64,000 bases of DNA. Source: JABDJL01 sp047614505 (GTDB taxonomy: Bacteria > Pseudomonadota > Gammaproteobacteria > Xanthomonadales > SZUA-36). Made by a program: the position numbers and the translations under genes. The stretch lies in the NCBI GenBank assembly GCA_047614505.1, contig JBLHGQ010000001.1, forward strand, positions 62,001-126,000, in the 5' to 3' direction. Below the pieces are notes generated by a model that searched no databases, was not told where the DNA came from, and was given only the letters and a program-made list of their open reading frames with translations. Numbering within the stretch: the stretch's first letter is position 1; every line of letters begins with the position of its first letter. This document shows, in pieces, positions 53,106-62,450 of the stretch.

Positions 53106-53201
53106 CATGTCACGTAATCTGCAGTCAGCCAGAGGCTTGCCCAGTTGCAATCCCGTCTCGGAATCAAGCTTGGCGTAAACAATTACAGGCAGAATATACC
53201 C

Positions 53202-53521
53202 TTGAAAGTACTTAAGATTAATGTTGGGCAAGCTCAGGAACTCATAGTCTTAAATTGGGTGTCCGAACCGGAAATGTGGAATTTCTCAGGCTTTTCTGGG
53301 ACAAGGGGAAGCTGGGTTACTATCTAAGGGTCGAGAAAGAAGGCGCTTTATAAAAAGGCGATGGGTTTGAATTAATTGACCCGCCGGAACATCGAAATTC
53401 CTTTCGGTCGCTTTGGGAATCGGTTGTTCAAAATGATATACCCTCGGCTGAAAAAGCTTTAAAAGTACTTCAGCATCTGAATAGAGGAAGGGTCAAACGG
53501 CTGGCCCGTATATGCAAATAG
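53202..53521 (+). pseudogene. MOSC-domain protein (YiiM-like), frameshifted and interrupted
   Basis: A TTG at 53202 opens KVLKINVGQAQE, a normal N-terminus for MOSC proteins. In another frame from about 53234 comes LKLGVRTGNVEFLRLFWDKGKLGYYLRVEKEG, the family's C-terminal strand, broken by a stop at 53351-53353, then KGDGFELIDPPEH and an alpha-helical tail to 53519-53521. The middle of the domain is missing. So a deletion, a frameshift and a stop have accumulated. Confidence 0.7.
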
Positions 53522-53571
53522 TGCAGTAATTTCAAAAGCGAGCGGAGCACATTAATTGTGCGCCAGGCAAT

Positions 53572-55464
53572 TTAGTTATTGGAATCCAGCTCCTGCCAGC
53601 GGGCAAATATCGTTTCCATCTGAGATTGTGTTTCTGCAAGCTCACTGGTAAGACGTTGAACTTGCTCAAAATCACTCTCATAAAATCCCGGCGTTGCCAT
53701 CTGTGCCTCTAGCTCAGCTTGTCTTTGTTCCAGTTTTTCGATCTTTGCGGGCAAGCTTCCCAGTTCACGTCGCTCATCGTGGGTAAGCCCGGATTTTTTA
53801 TCTATTGAGGGCAGGCTTTTCGAATCCACACTCTTTTTGTTAGGCGCTTTTTCCGGCTTTACGTCACCGATCGGCAACAAACTTCCACCTTGCGCTTCCC
53901 AATCGCTAAAACCACCTACATGCTCTGAAACTCCGCCCTGGCCATCCATCACGATCAAACTGGTTACAACGTTATCCATGAACTCCCGGTCATGGCTGAC
54001 CAGGATCACGGTGCCTTCAAAATTCAGCAGGATTTCTTCCAGTAATTCCAGCGTTTCAATATCCAGATCGTTGGTAGGCTCATCCAATACCAGCATGTTC
54101 GCCGGTTTACTGAAAAGCCGGGCGAGAATGGCGCGGTTCTGTTCTCCTCCTGAAAGGGCTTTGACAGGTATGCGAACCCGATCGGGACTGAATAGAAAGT
54201 CTCCAAGGTAAGAAATTGCGTGACGGCGCCGGCCGTCGATTTCGATAAACTCCTGGCCGCCGCAGACGTTATCAATCAGAGTTTTTTCCGGGTCAAGATG
54301 TTCGCGCAGTTGATCTGAATAAGCGATTTCCAACTTTGTACCAAGAGTGACGGTGCCGGAACTCGGCTGCAATTTGCCCAACAGTATTTTTACCAGTGTC
54401 GATTTACCCGATCCATTGGCCCCAACTAACCCAATTCGGTCACCGCGTTGAATAATAGTTGAGAAGTCATCGATTACCTGCACACCATCAAAGGCATGAC
54501 CGATATGCTCCAGTTCCGCAACAATTTTGCCCGATCTGGAAGCATCATCTACAGAAAAACCGGCAATGCCCATGCGTTCGCGACGTGCCATGCGTTCTTC
54601 ACGCATAGACTCCAGCGCACGGACCCGTCCTTCGTTACGGGTGCGTCTTGCTTTGATTCCCTGACGAATCCAGACTTCTTCCTGAGCCAGTTTCTTGTCA
54701 AATTGCTTGTTGGCTTCTTCCTCGGCTTTTAACTGCTGGTCGATGTGACGAAGAAAGCCCTGGTAATTGCCTTGCCAAAGCGTGAGCTTGCCCCGATCCA
54801 ACTCCGCCATCCAGTTGGCAACATTCTGCAGGAAACGCCGGTCATGGGTTATCAGTATTAAGGCACCCTGATAGTTTCTTAGTTGTTCTTCAAGCCAAAG
54901 AATGGCGGGGATATCGAGGTGGTTAGTTGGCTCATCAAGCAACAAAATATCGGGCTTGCTGACAAGTGCCTTGGCCAACGCTACCCGGCGGCGCCAGCCT
55001 CCGGACAATTCCGACATGTTGGCATCGCCCGGAAGTTGAAGTTGACTGATGGTAGTTTCAACGCGAGTTTGCAATCGCCATCCATCAACTGCTTCCAGCG
55101 CATGTTGAACACGAGCCAGGGCATTCATATCCATGTCTTCTTCGGCCTGTAGCAAGTGATGATACTCAGCCAGTAACTGTCCTGTCTCCGCCAGTCCGGA
55201 TGCAACTACGTCGTAAACCGTCTGTTCATCTGCTTCAGGCAGAGTCTGTTGTAACCACGCAATCCTCGTGCCCGGCCTGATCCAGCGATCACCAGTGTCT
55301 GGTAAAATCTCTTCAATCAGGACTTTTAGCAATGTGGTTTTGCCTGCGCCATTGCGGCCCAACAAGCCAATTTTATTCCCCTTGGAAATGCCCAGATTGA
55401 GGCCATCCAGAAGAACCAGGGGACCATAGTGCACAGCAACATTGTCGAGACGTAACAGAGGCAT
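53572..55464 (-). CDS. uup: ABC-F ATPase Uup
   Basis: The 630-residue cytoplasmic protein has two ABC domains with Walker A GLLGRNGAGKTTLL and GANGSGKSTLVKIL, signatures LSGGWRRRVALAKAL and LSGGEQNRAILARLF, Walker B LLLDEPTNHLD and VLDEPTNDLD, and a C-terminal coiled coil (about 555-630). No membrane domain. It is a ribosome-associated or DNA-stability ABC-F factor. It is divergent from yajQ by 77 bp. Confidence 0.95.
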   Translation of the reverse strand: MPLLRLDNVAVHYGPLVLLDGLNLGISKGNKIGLLGRNGAGKTTLLKVLIEEILPDTGDRWIRPGTRIAWLQQTLPEADEQTVYDVVASGLAETGQLLAEYHHLLQAEEDMDMNALARVQHALEAVDGWRLQTRVETTISQLQLPGDANMSELSGGWRRRVALAKALVSKPDILLLDEPTNHLDIPAILWLEEQLRNYQGALILITHDRRFLQNVANWMAELDRGKLTLWQGNYQGFLRHIDQQLKAEEEANKQFDKKLAQEEVWIRQGIKARRTRNEGRVRALESMREERMARRERMGIAGFSVDDASRSGKIVAELEHIGHAFDGVQVIDDFSTIIQRGDRIGLVGANGSGKSTLVKILLGKLQPSSGTVTLGTKLEIAYSDQLREHLDPEKTLIDNVCGGQEFIEIDGRRRHAISYLGDFLFSPDRVRIPVKALSGGEQNRAILARLFSKPANMLVLDEPTNDLDIETLELLEEILLNFEGTVILVSHDREFMDNVVTSLIVMDGQGGVSEHVGGFSDWEAQGGSLLPIGDVKPEKAPNKKSVDSKSLPSIDKKSGLTHDERRELGSLPAKIEKLEQRQAELEAQMATPGFYESDFEQVQRLTSELAETQSQMETIFARWQELDSNN

Positions 55465-55541
55465 TTAGAATACGATTATCAGGAATGGGAGCGCATTCTA
55501 CGTGAATGCCCCACAAAGTGCTTTAAAAGGAAAAATAAGCT

Positions 55542-56024
55542 ATGCCATCTTTCGATGTTGTATCAGAAGTTGATCACCATGAATTAAGCAATGCGGTCGA
55601 TCAGGCCAGCCGTGAAGTGACTACCCGCTTCGATTTCAAGGGCACCGGATCGAACTTTGAATTAAAGGGCCAGTTGATCACCATGAACACAGAATCTGAA
55701 TTTCAACTGGAACAAATGTACGATATTCTGTGCAATAAGCTGGTTAAACGCGGTATAGATATCGTGTGTTTGCAAAAAGATGACCCGGTCATTCAAGCCC
55801 GAACTGCAGTCCAGATAATTACAGTACGCGAAGGCATCGACAGCGCAGATTCCAAAAAAATGGTCAAAATGGTCAAAGAGCGAAAAATGAAAGTACAAAC
55901 TGCAATTCAGGGTGACCAACTTCGTGTGACGGGGAAAAAGCGCGATGACCTTCAGACGGCAATTGCATTGTTCAAATCGGAAAAATTCGAACTACCCCTG
56001 CAATTTCGGAATTTCAGGGATTAG
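55542..56024 (+). CDS. yajQ: YajQ family cyclic di-GMP-binding protein
   Basis: The 160-residue product matches YajQ along its length: MPSFDVVSEVDHHELSNAVDQ, RFDFKGT and VTGKKRDDLQTAI. The family binds cyclic di-GMP and can affect transcription. AAGGAAAAAT precedes the start. Its stop overlaps the convergent flavoprotein gene by four bases. Confidence 0.95.
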   Translation: MPSFDVVSEVDHHELSNAVDQASREVTTRFDFKGTGSNFELKGQLITMNTESEFQLEQMYDILCNKLVKRGIDIVCLQKDDPVIQARTAVQIITVREGIDSADSKKMVKMVKERKMKVQTAIQGDQLRVTGKKRDDLQTAIALFKSEKFELPLQFRNFRD

Positions 56025-57280
56025 ACAGCAAGCCCTGCAGCAAAACCGGACGACCAGGCCCACTGGAAGTTGAAACCGCCCAGATCACCGGTCACATCGA
56101 CCGCTTCGCCAATGAAGAACAGCCCCGGTGTACCTGACTCCATGGTCTTGGATGACAAGTCATGAGTATCGACTCCGCCTAAAGTTACCTCAGCGGTACG
56201 ATACCCTTCAGTCCCGGCAGGCTTGAGTGACCAGCTGTTTAAGAACCTGCCGGTAGCTTCAAGTCGCGCGTCCGGCCACTCAGCGATGGGAGTATCTGCA
56301 AGTCCAGACCAACGTTGTTGCTCAAGTTCTATCACCAGTTTTCGTGGCAGCGATTGATCCAGAAGACTTCTGAGCAATGATTTTGGATGCTTGTGCTTCC
56401 AGCTCTTTAATATCTCTGTTGCGTTCTCCCCAGGCATTAAATCAACAGAAATTGATTCACCTGGCATCCAGTAATTTGACAACAACAGGGCGGCCGGTCC
56501 GCTCAGCCCACGATGGGTAAATAGTATGTCTTCACGGAATGAGTTCCGCTCATTAAACACGCATACAGGCGTTGAAACACCTGCTAAACGCTCATTCACT
56601 TCGTGCATTGAATCGGTAAAAGTGAATGGCACCAGGCCCGCCCGGGTAGGTACTTTTCGTAATCCAAAGCTTTCAGCCAGATCATAGGCTATTCCAGATC
56701 CGCCAAGGCTCGGAATGGACAAGGCACCCGCTGCAATTACCAGAGTTTCAGCTGAGAAACTGCCATGACTGGTTTTAAGGTGAAAGCCTCCACCTGCTGC
56801 AATACTGCGATCAGACCTCCTGATATCTGTTGAAGCCTCTGACCATGATGCATCGGAGTGAAAAACAGCCTGTGTATCGCAATTCATATTGATATTTACA
56901 CCGGAGTCGACGCACTCAGCAAGTAACATCGCGACAATTAATTTTGCAGATTCTTTACAGAACAACTGACCACTTAAACCGTTGGTCGTTTCTTTTTCAA
57001 AGTACTCAATACCGTGTTGCTCAACCCACTCGATAAAATCCCATTGCGTATAACGCTTGAGCGCGGATTTGCAAAAATGTGGATTAGTTGAAATATAACG
57101 ATCAGGTGCGATGTGCATATTGGTGAAATTGCAGCGACCGCCGCCCGACATGAGGATTTTTTTGCCGATCTTGTTAGAGCGCTCGAGCACCACGACGTGC
57201 TTTCCACGTCTTGCGGCAGTTATGGCGCACATCAATCCGGCAGCACCTGCACCAATCACGATAAGGTCTGGATTTTTCAT
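56021..57280 (-). CDS. HI0933/YhiN-like FAD-dependent oxidoreductase
   Basis: This 419-residue flavoprotein has VIGAGAAGLMCAITAARRG (5-23), KKILMSGGGRCNFTN and LFFIGEAVDVTGDLGGFNFQWAWSSG, the full signature of the HI0933/YhiN family of unknown reaction (some members reduce dienes or act in bile acid dehydroxylation). It is 18 bp from deaD on the same strand and is convergent with yajQ. Confidence 0.92.
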   Translation of the reverse strand: MKNPDLIVIGAGAAGLMCAITAARRGKHVVVLERSNKIGKKILMSGGGRCNFTNMHIAPDRYISTNPHFCKSALKRYTQWDFIEWVEQHGIEYFEKETTNGLSGQLFCKESAKLIVAMLLAECVDSGVNINMNCDTQAVFHSDASWSEASTDIRRSDRSIAAGGGFHLKTSHGSFSAETLVIAAGALSIPSLGGSGIAYDLAESFGLRKVPTRAGLVPFTFTDSMHEVNERLAGVSTPVCVFNERNSFREDILFTHRGLSGPAALLLSNYWMPGESISVDLMPGENATEILKSWKHKHPKSLLRSLLDQSLPRKLVIELEQQRWSGLADTPIAEWPDARLEATGRFLNSWSLKPAGTEGYRTAEVTLGGVDTHDLSSKTMESGTPGLFFIGEAVDVTGDLGGFNFQWAWSSGFAAGLAV

Positions 57281-57298
57281 TATTGACTGATCCCGTAC

Positions 57299-59170
57299 TT
57301 ATTTGGTGCGGGATTCTGCCTTCTTTTTGCCTTTCTTGTTCAGCTTCAGATTTTTATGTCTTTGTTTGTGCGGATTCTTGTTAGGTGTTTTATTTGGTGG
57401 TCTGGCTTTGGGCTCTTCCTTTTTTACCGGTTCTTCACCCATTCTGGAAATATCCAGCCGGTTTCCACACACGCGGACTTTTTTGAGATCCTGAAATATA
57501 TCATTAGGAATGCCGGAAGGCAGGTCAACCAGGCTGTATTGGTCGTGAATATCAATGTGACCAATATGTTGACCGTCAAGACCAGCTTCATTAGTGATCG
57601 CGCCGACAATATTGCCCGGTTTTACACCATGCAGATGTCCCACTTCAATTCTGAAACGCTCCATGCCCTCATCGGATTTTGCTTTTGCTTTGCGCCGGGG
57701 TGGTTCGCTGCCGTCATTTCGATCATTCCGTTCTTTTTGTACGCTGTGATTTTCACGGGTCTTCTCATCGTGTCGGCCCCGGTTGGCTGGACGATCCCTG
57801 TGATCATTCGGATTCCTCTCCCGCCTGGGCTGTCTGTCCACCTCAGGTTTCATCAGCAAAGGCTGATCTCCGATGGCGAGTTTTGCCAGTGCTGCAGCGA
57901 TTTCTAATGCTGGGACATCGTGCTCCTGTTGATACTGCTCGATCAGGCTTTGTACAAAATCCAGCTTGCCTGCTGCCAAAGTGTCACTGATGCCCTGTTT
58001 GAATTTTGCGATTCTCTTGTTGTTCACGACTTCAGTGGAGGGCAGTGCAAGCTGTTCTAATTTTTGCCGGGTTGCATTCTCAATAGCACCCAGCATTCGT
58101 CGTTCGCGTGGCGCGACGAATAAAATTGCATCGCCTGTTCTACCCGCTCGGCCGGTTCTACCGATACGGTGAATATAGGCTTCAGTATCGGAAGGAATAT
58201 CATAGTTAATAACCAGGCTAATGCGATCTACATCCAGGCCCCGCGCCGCGACGTCGGTTGCGACCAGGATATCCAGAGTGCCCTTTTTGAGGCGGCTAAT
58301 CATTTGCTCGCGTTGCTTTTGTGCCATATCGCCGTTAATTGCAGCCGCTGAGTAGCCTCTCGCTTCGAGGCGTTCTGCCAGTTCCACAGTTGCTATTTTA
58401 GTGCGTACAAACATCAGTACTGCGTCAAATGGTTCAACTTCCAGGATGCGGGTAAGCGCATCAAGCTTATGCATTCCACTCACCAGCCAGTAACGTTGCC
58501 GTATACCTTCGGCTGTAGCTGTTGATGTCTTTATGGCAATTTCTTGAGGGTCCCTTAAATGTTTGCGTGCAATTCTTTGAATTTCCGGCGGCATGGTGGC
58601 CGAAAACAGAGCCATTTGTCGGTCGTTTGGTATTTGTTCGAGCACCCACATCACGTCATCAATGAAACCCATTCGAAGCATCTCATCCGCTTCATCAAGC
58701 ACCAGAGCCTGCAGGCCATCAAGCCTTAATGTTCCCTTGCGCATATGGTCCATAACCCGACCAGGAGTGCCGACTACTACGTGTACTCCACGTCTTAACT
58801 GCCTTAACTGCCCTGAGTAATCCTGACCACCATAGATTGGTAAAACGTGAAACCCCTTCATATGGGAGGCATATCGCTGGAACGCTTCTGCTACCTGGAT
58901 TGCCAGTTCACGGGTTGGTGTGAGCACCATGACCTGTACATTGGTTTGTTGCAGGTTTATCCGTGCCAGTAAGGGCAACGCAAATGCAGCCGTTTTGCCG
59001 GTACCTGTTGGCGCATGACCCAATAAATCCAGGCCCATTAACAGTTGTGGAATGGCCTGCGCCTGAATCGGGGTGGGCGTTTCGTAGCCAACTTCATCGA
59101 GTGCGCTGATCAGCGGCTCGGGAAGATTAAGCTCGCGAAAGGCAGGTAGAGAAGGATGAATATCAGACAT
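57299..59170 (-). CDS. deaD: DEAD-box RNA helicase DeaD (CsdA)
   Basis: The 623-residue protein has motifs Q (FRELNLPEPLISALDEVGYETPTPIQ), I (APTGTGKTAAF), Ia PTRELA, II VLDEADEM, III SAT and VI HRIGRTGRAGR, then a DbpA-type RNA-binding domain (RFRIEVGHLHGVKPGNIVGAI) and a very basic C-terminal tail. It unwinds rRNA and mRNA structure, mainly at low temperature. It is divergent from dbpA. Confidence 0.95.
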   Translation of the reverse strand: MSDIHPSLPAFRELNLPEPLISALDEVGYETPTPIQAQAIPQLLMGLDLLGHAPTGTGKTAAFALPLLARINLQQTNVQVMVLTPTRELAIQVAEAFQRYASHMKGFHVLPIYGGQDYSGQLRQLRRGVHVVVGTPGRVMDHMRKGTLRLDGLQALVLDEADEMLRMGFIDDVMWVLEQIPNDRQMALFSATMPPEIQRIARKHLRDPQEIAIKTSTATAEGIRQRYWLVSGMHKLDALTRILEVEPFDAVLMFVRTKIATVELAERLEARGYSAAAINGDMAQKQREQMISRLKKGTLDILVATDVAARGLDVDRISLVINYDIPSDTEAYIHRIGRTGRAGRTGDAILFVAPRERRMLGAIENATRQKLEQLALPSTEVVNNKRIAKFKQGISDTLAAGKLDFVQSLIEQYQQEHDVPALEIAAALAKLAIGDQPLLMKPEVDRQPRRERNPNDHRDRPANRGRHDEKTRENHSVQKERNDRNDGSEPPRRKAKAKSDEGMERFRIEVGHLHGVKPGNIVGAITNEAGLDGQHIGHIDIHDQYSLVDLPSGIPNDIFQDLKKVRVCGNRLDISRMGEEPVKKEEPKARPPNKTPNKNPHKQRHKNLKLNKKGKKKAESRTK

Positions 59171-59221
59171 TAAAAGTTCCTGGTAAAAACATATACAGTC
59201 ACGGCGCGACCGGGCGCGCAG

Positions 59222-59227
59222 TATAAT
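59222..59227 (+). promoter_or_regulatory. Candidate -10 box for dbpA (TATAAT)
   Basis: A perfect TATAAT lies 46 bases before the leader-ORF start at 59273 and 77 bases before dbpA. There is no strong -35 match. It is in the divergent gap with deaD. Confidence 0.4.
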
Positions 59228-59272
59228 GCCCCTCGCAATGAATTAGCCAGCAATCTAATCCTCAGGAAGGTA

Positions 59273-59314
59273 ATGAATTCAAAACAAATTTGGGCACAAG
59301 CCAATGTCTGCTGA
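59273..59314 (+). promoter_or_regulatory. Short leader ORF overlapping the dbpA start
   Basis: The strong ribosome site AGGAAGG (59264-59270) serves an ATG at 59273, giving MNSKQIWAQANVC and a TGA at 59312-59314, which ends eight bases after the A of the dbpA ATG (59304). The dbpA ATG itself has no good ribosome site. Translation of this 13-codon leader could control dbpA by coupling. Confidence 0.4.
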
Positions 59315-60707
59315 TGGTTTTTCCAGTCTGTTTATTTCAAAAACCCAGGTAGCTAATCTACACGATCTGGGTTATTCGAAGATGACAGCGATTCAGGCAA
59401 TGAGTTTGCCACATATTTTGAAGGGCAAGGACCTGATTGCCAGAGCAAAAACAGGTAGCGGTAAAACTGCTGCTTTTGGGATAGGAATTCTGGAACAGAT
59501 AAATCCCCGGTTTTTTGGTGTGCAGGCTTTGATTCTTTGCCCGACCAGAGAACTGGCTGATCAGGTGAGCAAGGAATTGCGACGCCTGGCGCGCAGTATC
59601 CCCAATATCAAGTTGGTGTCACTGTGTGGCGGTAAACCATTTGGGCCACAGAAGGCATCGCTGGAAAACGGAGCCCATATTGTCGTCGGAACGCCTGGTC
59701 GAATTCATGACCACTTAAGTCGCAAAACTTTAGTCCTCGAGGGGCTTATAACCCTGGTACTGGATGAAGCTGACAGAATGTTGGATATGGGTTTTGCAGA
59801 TGTGATGTCGGTGATTATTGCGAAAACCCCGAAATCACGACAAACACTTTTGTTTTCAGCTACATATCCGGAAGAAATAAGAAAGATCAGTCGTACAATT
59901 CAAAACGATCCAATCACTGTCACGGTTGAGGAAACCCATAAGGCCGGCGTCATTGACCAATTGTTTTACGAGATCAAGAAACACGAGCGTAACGAAACGC
60001 TGTGGGCTTTGTTGGCGCATTACAAACCTGAATCGACGCTGGTGTTTTGCCATACAAAAAAACAATGCGACGAAGTTGCATCATTTCTTAAAGGTAGAAG
60101 GGTTGATGCGCTCGCGATTCATGGTGATCTGGAACAAAAAGAACGTGACCAGGTGCTGGTGCAATTCGCCAATCATTCCTGCTCAGTGCTGGTAGCCACC
60201 GATGTCGCAGCTCGTGGGCTCGATATCAAGTCTTTGGCTGCGGTTATCAATTTCGAGCTACCGCATGACCCGGAAATTTATGTGCACCGTATTGGTCGCA
60301 CGGGTCGGGCAGGGGAAACGGGCATTGCGCTGAGTATGTTCACTGAGGCGGAACAATTTCGCACCAGAGCGATTGAAGCTTATCTTTCGACACCCTGCAT
60401 TATGGATGTCCCGGCATCACTGGATCGCGAGTCCGGTTTTACCTTGAAAGCGTCAATGGTGACAATTCAAATCGATGCCGGGCGTAAACATAAGATACGG
60501 CCTGGTGATATTTTGGGGGCGCTTACCGGTGAGGCCGGCTTGCCTGGATCCCAAATAGGTAAAATCGATATTTTTGAAATGATGAGTTACTTTGCACTGG
60601 AACAGGGTGCAGTGCGACAGGCGCTCAGTTACTTGGCTAATGGTAAAATTAAAGGCCGCAATGTTCGTGCGCGCCAGCTTGGAAAAAAGGGAAAACATGA
60701 CCAATAA
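59304..60707 (+). CDS. dbpA: DEAD-box RNA helicase DbpA
   Basis: The 467-residue protein begins MSADGFSSLFISK and has motif I AKTGSGKTAAF, PTRELADQ, GTPGRIHDHL, VLDEADRMLDMGF, SAT and HRIGRTGRAGE, then the C-terminal DbpA domain IQIDAGRKHKIRPGDILGAL that binds hairpin 92 of 23S rRNA. Length and order match E. coli DbpA (457). It overlaps yehS by 11 bp. Confidence 0.94.
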   Translation: MSADGFSSLFISKTQVANLHDLGYSKMTAIQAMSLPHILKGKDLIARAKTGSGKTAAFGIGILEQINPRFFGVQALILCPTRELADQVSKELRRLARSIPNIKLVSLCGGKPFGPQKASLENGAHIVVGTPGRIHDHLSRKTLVLEGLITLVLDEADRMLDMGFADVMSVIIAKTPKSRQTLLFSATYPEEIRKISRTIQNDPITVTVEETHKAGVIDQLFYEIKKHERNETLWALLAHYKPESTLVFCHTKKQCDEVASFLKGRRVDALAIHGDLEQKERDQVLVQFANHSCSVLVATDVAARGLDIKSLAAVINFELPHDPEIYVHRIGRTGRAGETGIALSMFTEAEQFRTRAIEAYLSTPCIMDVPASLDRESGFTLKASMVTIQIDAGRKHKIRPGDILGALTGEAGLPGSQIGKIDIFEMMSYFALEQGAVRQALSYLANGKIKGRNVRARQLGKKGKHDQ

Positions 60708-61158
60708 CGATATTCTGAGACGAATCCGATATACCCTGGATATGGGTGACGACAAGGTAATTGACGTATTTTCACAAGGTGACCTTGAAGTCACTCGTGC
60801 GCAGATCAGTGACTGGCTAAAAAAGGAAGAAGACCCGGATTACAGGAAATGCACGGACCCGGTTTTTGCTGCTTTTCTCAATGGCCTGATTAATGACAAG
60901 CGTGGAAAAAAAGAGGGGCCGCCACGACCAACAGAGCAGAAATTGGACAACAACCTGATCCTGACCAAACTGAAGATTGCCCTGAATTTACAAGCAGATG
61001 AGCTCGTTGATGTGATGAAATCTGGTGGTTTGAGTCTGAGCAAACATGAACTGAGCGCATTTTTTCGAAAAGCCGGACACAAACATTATCGCGAGTGCAA
61101 AGACCAGAGTTTGAGAAGCTTTTTAAAAGGAATACAAAAAAAGTACCGCGACACTTAG
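60697..61158 (+). CDS. yehS: DUF1456 family protein (YehS)
   Basis: The start is the ATG at 60697 inside the end of dbpA; the open frame extends upstream in dbpA sequence. The 153-residue product has two copies of the DUF1456 repeat: NNDILRRIRYTLDMGDDKVIDVF and NNLILTKLKIALNLQADELVDVM, each with a charged helix. The function of the family is unknown. Co-transcription with dbpA suggests a link to RNA or ribosome handling. Confidence 0.9.
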   Translation: MTNNDILRRIRYTLDMGDDKVIDVFSQGDLEVTRAQISDWLKKEEDPDYRKCTDPVFAAFLNGLINDKRGKKEGPPRPTEQKLDNNLILTKLKIALNLQADELVDVMKSGGLSLSKHELSAFFRKAGHKHYRECKDQSLRSFLKGIQKKYRDT

Positions 61159-61328
61159 AACAGAAACTGAACCGTTCGGAACTACCTGATGCCACATGCT
61201 TGTCGTATCCGAATTGATTAAGTCATTCACCATTCGGCTTATTTAGACTTCCCATTAACGTTCTCATGGCCCCAAAACGATTGGCATGTCCCACAATGGC
61301 ATCTTAATCAAGAATACACGGGAAAGTC

Positions 61329-62402
61329 ATGAATCATATGAAGCTAATTTTGGTAATGCTGCTGCTGGTTGGATTTACTACACAGAAGGGCCTTGCAGAG
61401 GAATTACCGATGAATCCCGACCTGTTTGGTGAAAATGCCAGGTTGCCTTGAAGGCCCAATGGAGCAGTTCGGTCGTCATCTGGGCCAGTGGAAAATCGAG
61501 GATTCTGAATACCAGAAAGAGGATGGAAGCTGGAAAGACGGTGTCGGGGCGCAGTGGGATTTTGTGTGCCTGGGTAACGGGGCAGCGATTCAGGATTTCT
61601 GGATGCCCAATGATGGTGGCACAGGCACCAATCTTCTCACCTGGAACAAAGAAACGGAATCCTGGGATATTGCCTGGACCATAACTGGTTTGTCCGGCTT
61701 TGCCCATATTGGGGCTCAAGAAGCAGATGATGGAAGTATCGTGATGAGTTACAAATCACCCATTCCTACGCCGCCAAGAAGAATCACATTCTTCCCTCCC
61801 GAAACCAATAGCTGGAACTGGAAATTGGAGATCAGCCTGGATGAAGGTGAGAACTGGGTGGAGGTTTACCGTATTAAAGCCACCCGGCTTTTTGAGCGTC
61901 TTCACAATCCGCTGCTCCACCACCACCAGCACACTGTGAAAATCACGACAGATTTTCTGACTGGGATTTTTGGGTCGGCGAGTGGAATGTATATAGCAAT
62001 GATGAAGCGCGAACTTTTCAAGGAACAAATTCCGTCACAGCACACTATCACCATTGTCTGATTAAAGAGGATTGGGTTTCTGCGGGTGGAAGTGGCGGGT
62101 TTTCAATTAATTATTTTAATCCGAATAAGGATGAGTGGCGGCAAACCTGGGTGGCAAATGGTTATTCAATTGATTACACAGGCGGTTTGAATGATGCAGG
62201 TGCAATGGTTCTCGTTGGTGAGATTTATAATTATGCGAAGGGTGTAACACAGAAAATGCGCGGTATTTGGACCCCAGAGGAAAATGGCGACGTCATTCAG
62301 CGCTTTGATACTTTCAATGCCGAATCAAATGAGTGGCAAGTCTGGTTTGAAGGGCGCTACGTCAGGAAAGAAAACGACACAAACCCTCCCGCTGTCGAGT
62401 AG
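61329..62402 (+). pseudogene. Secreted two-domain DUF1579-like protein with two compensating frameshifts
   Basis: A signal peptide (MNHMKLILVMLLLVGFTTQKGLA) in one frame ends at a stop (TGA near 61450). The next domain, MEQFGRHLGQWKIEDSEYQ to RIKATR, is in a second frame; the third part, DFWVGEWNVYS to GRYVRKENDT, is back in the first frame. The full interval (1074 bp) is divisible by three, so one ancestral ORF of about 357 residues with two copies of the DUF1579-like fold fits well. The errors near 61435 and about 61890-61930 are either real mutations or sequencing artefacts. Confidence 0.7.
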
Positions 62403-62450
62403 AATTTGGCTAAGCAGTATCGAAGAAAGGGCTCCGACCAGAGGATATAA

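Noticed and set aside
61329..62402. Programmed ribosomal frameshifting in the DUF1579-like gene
   Set aside because: I saw no slippery heptamer with a following structure at either change of frame; indels are simpler.
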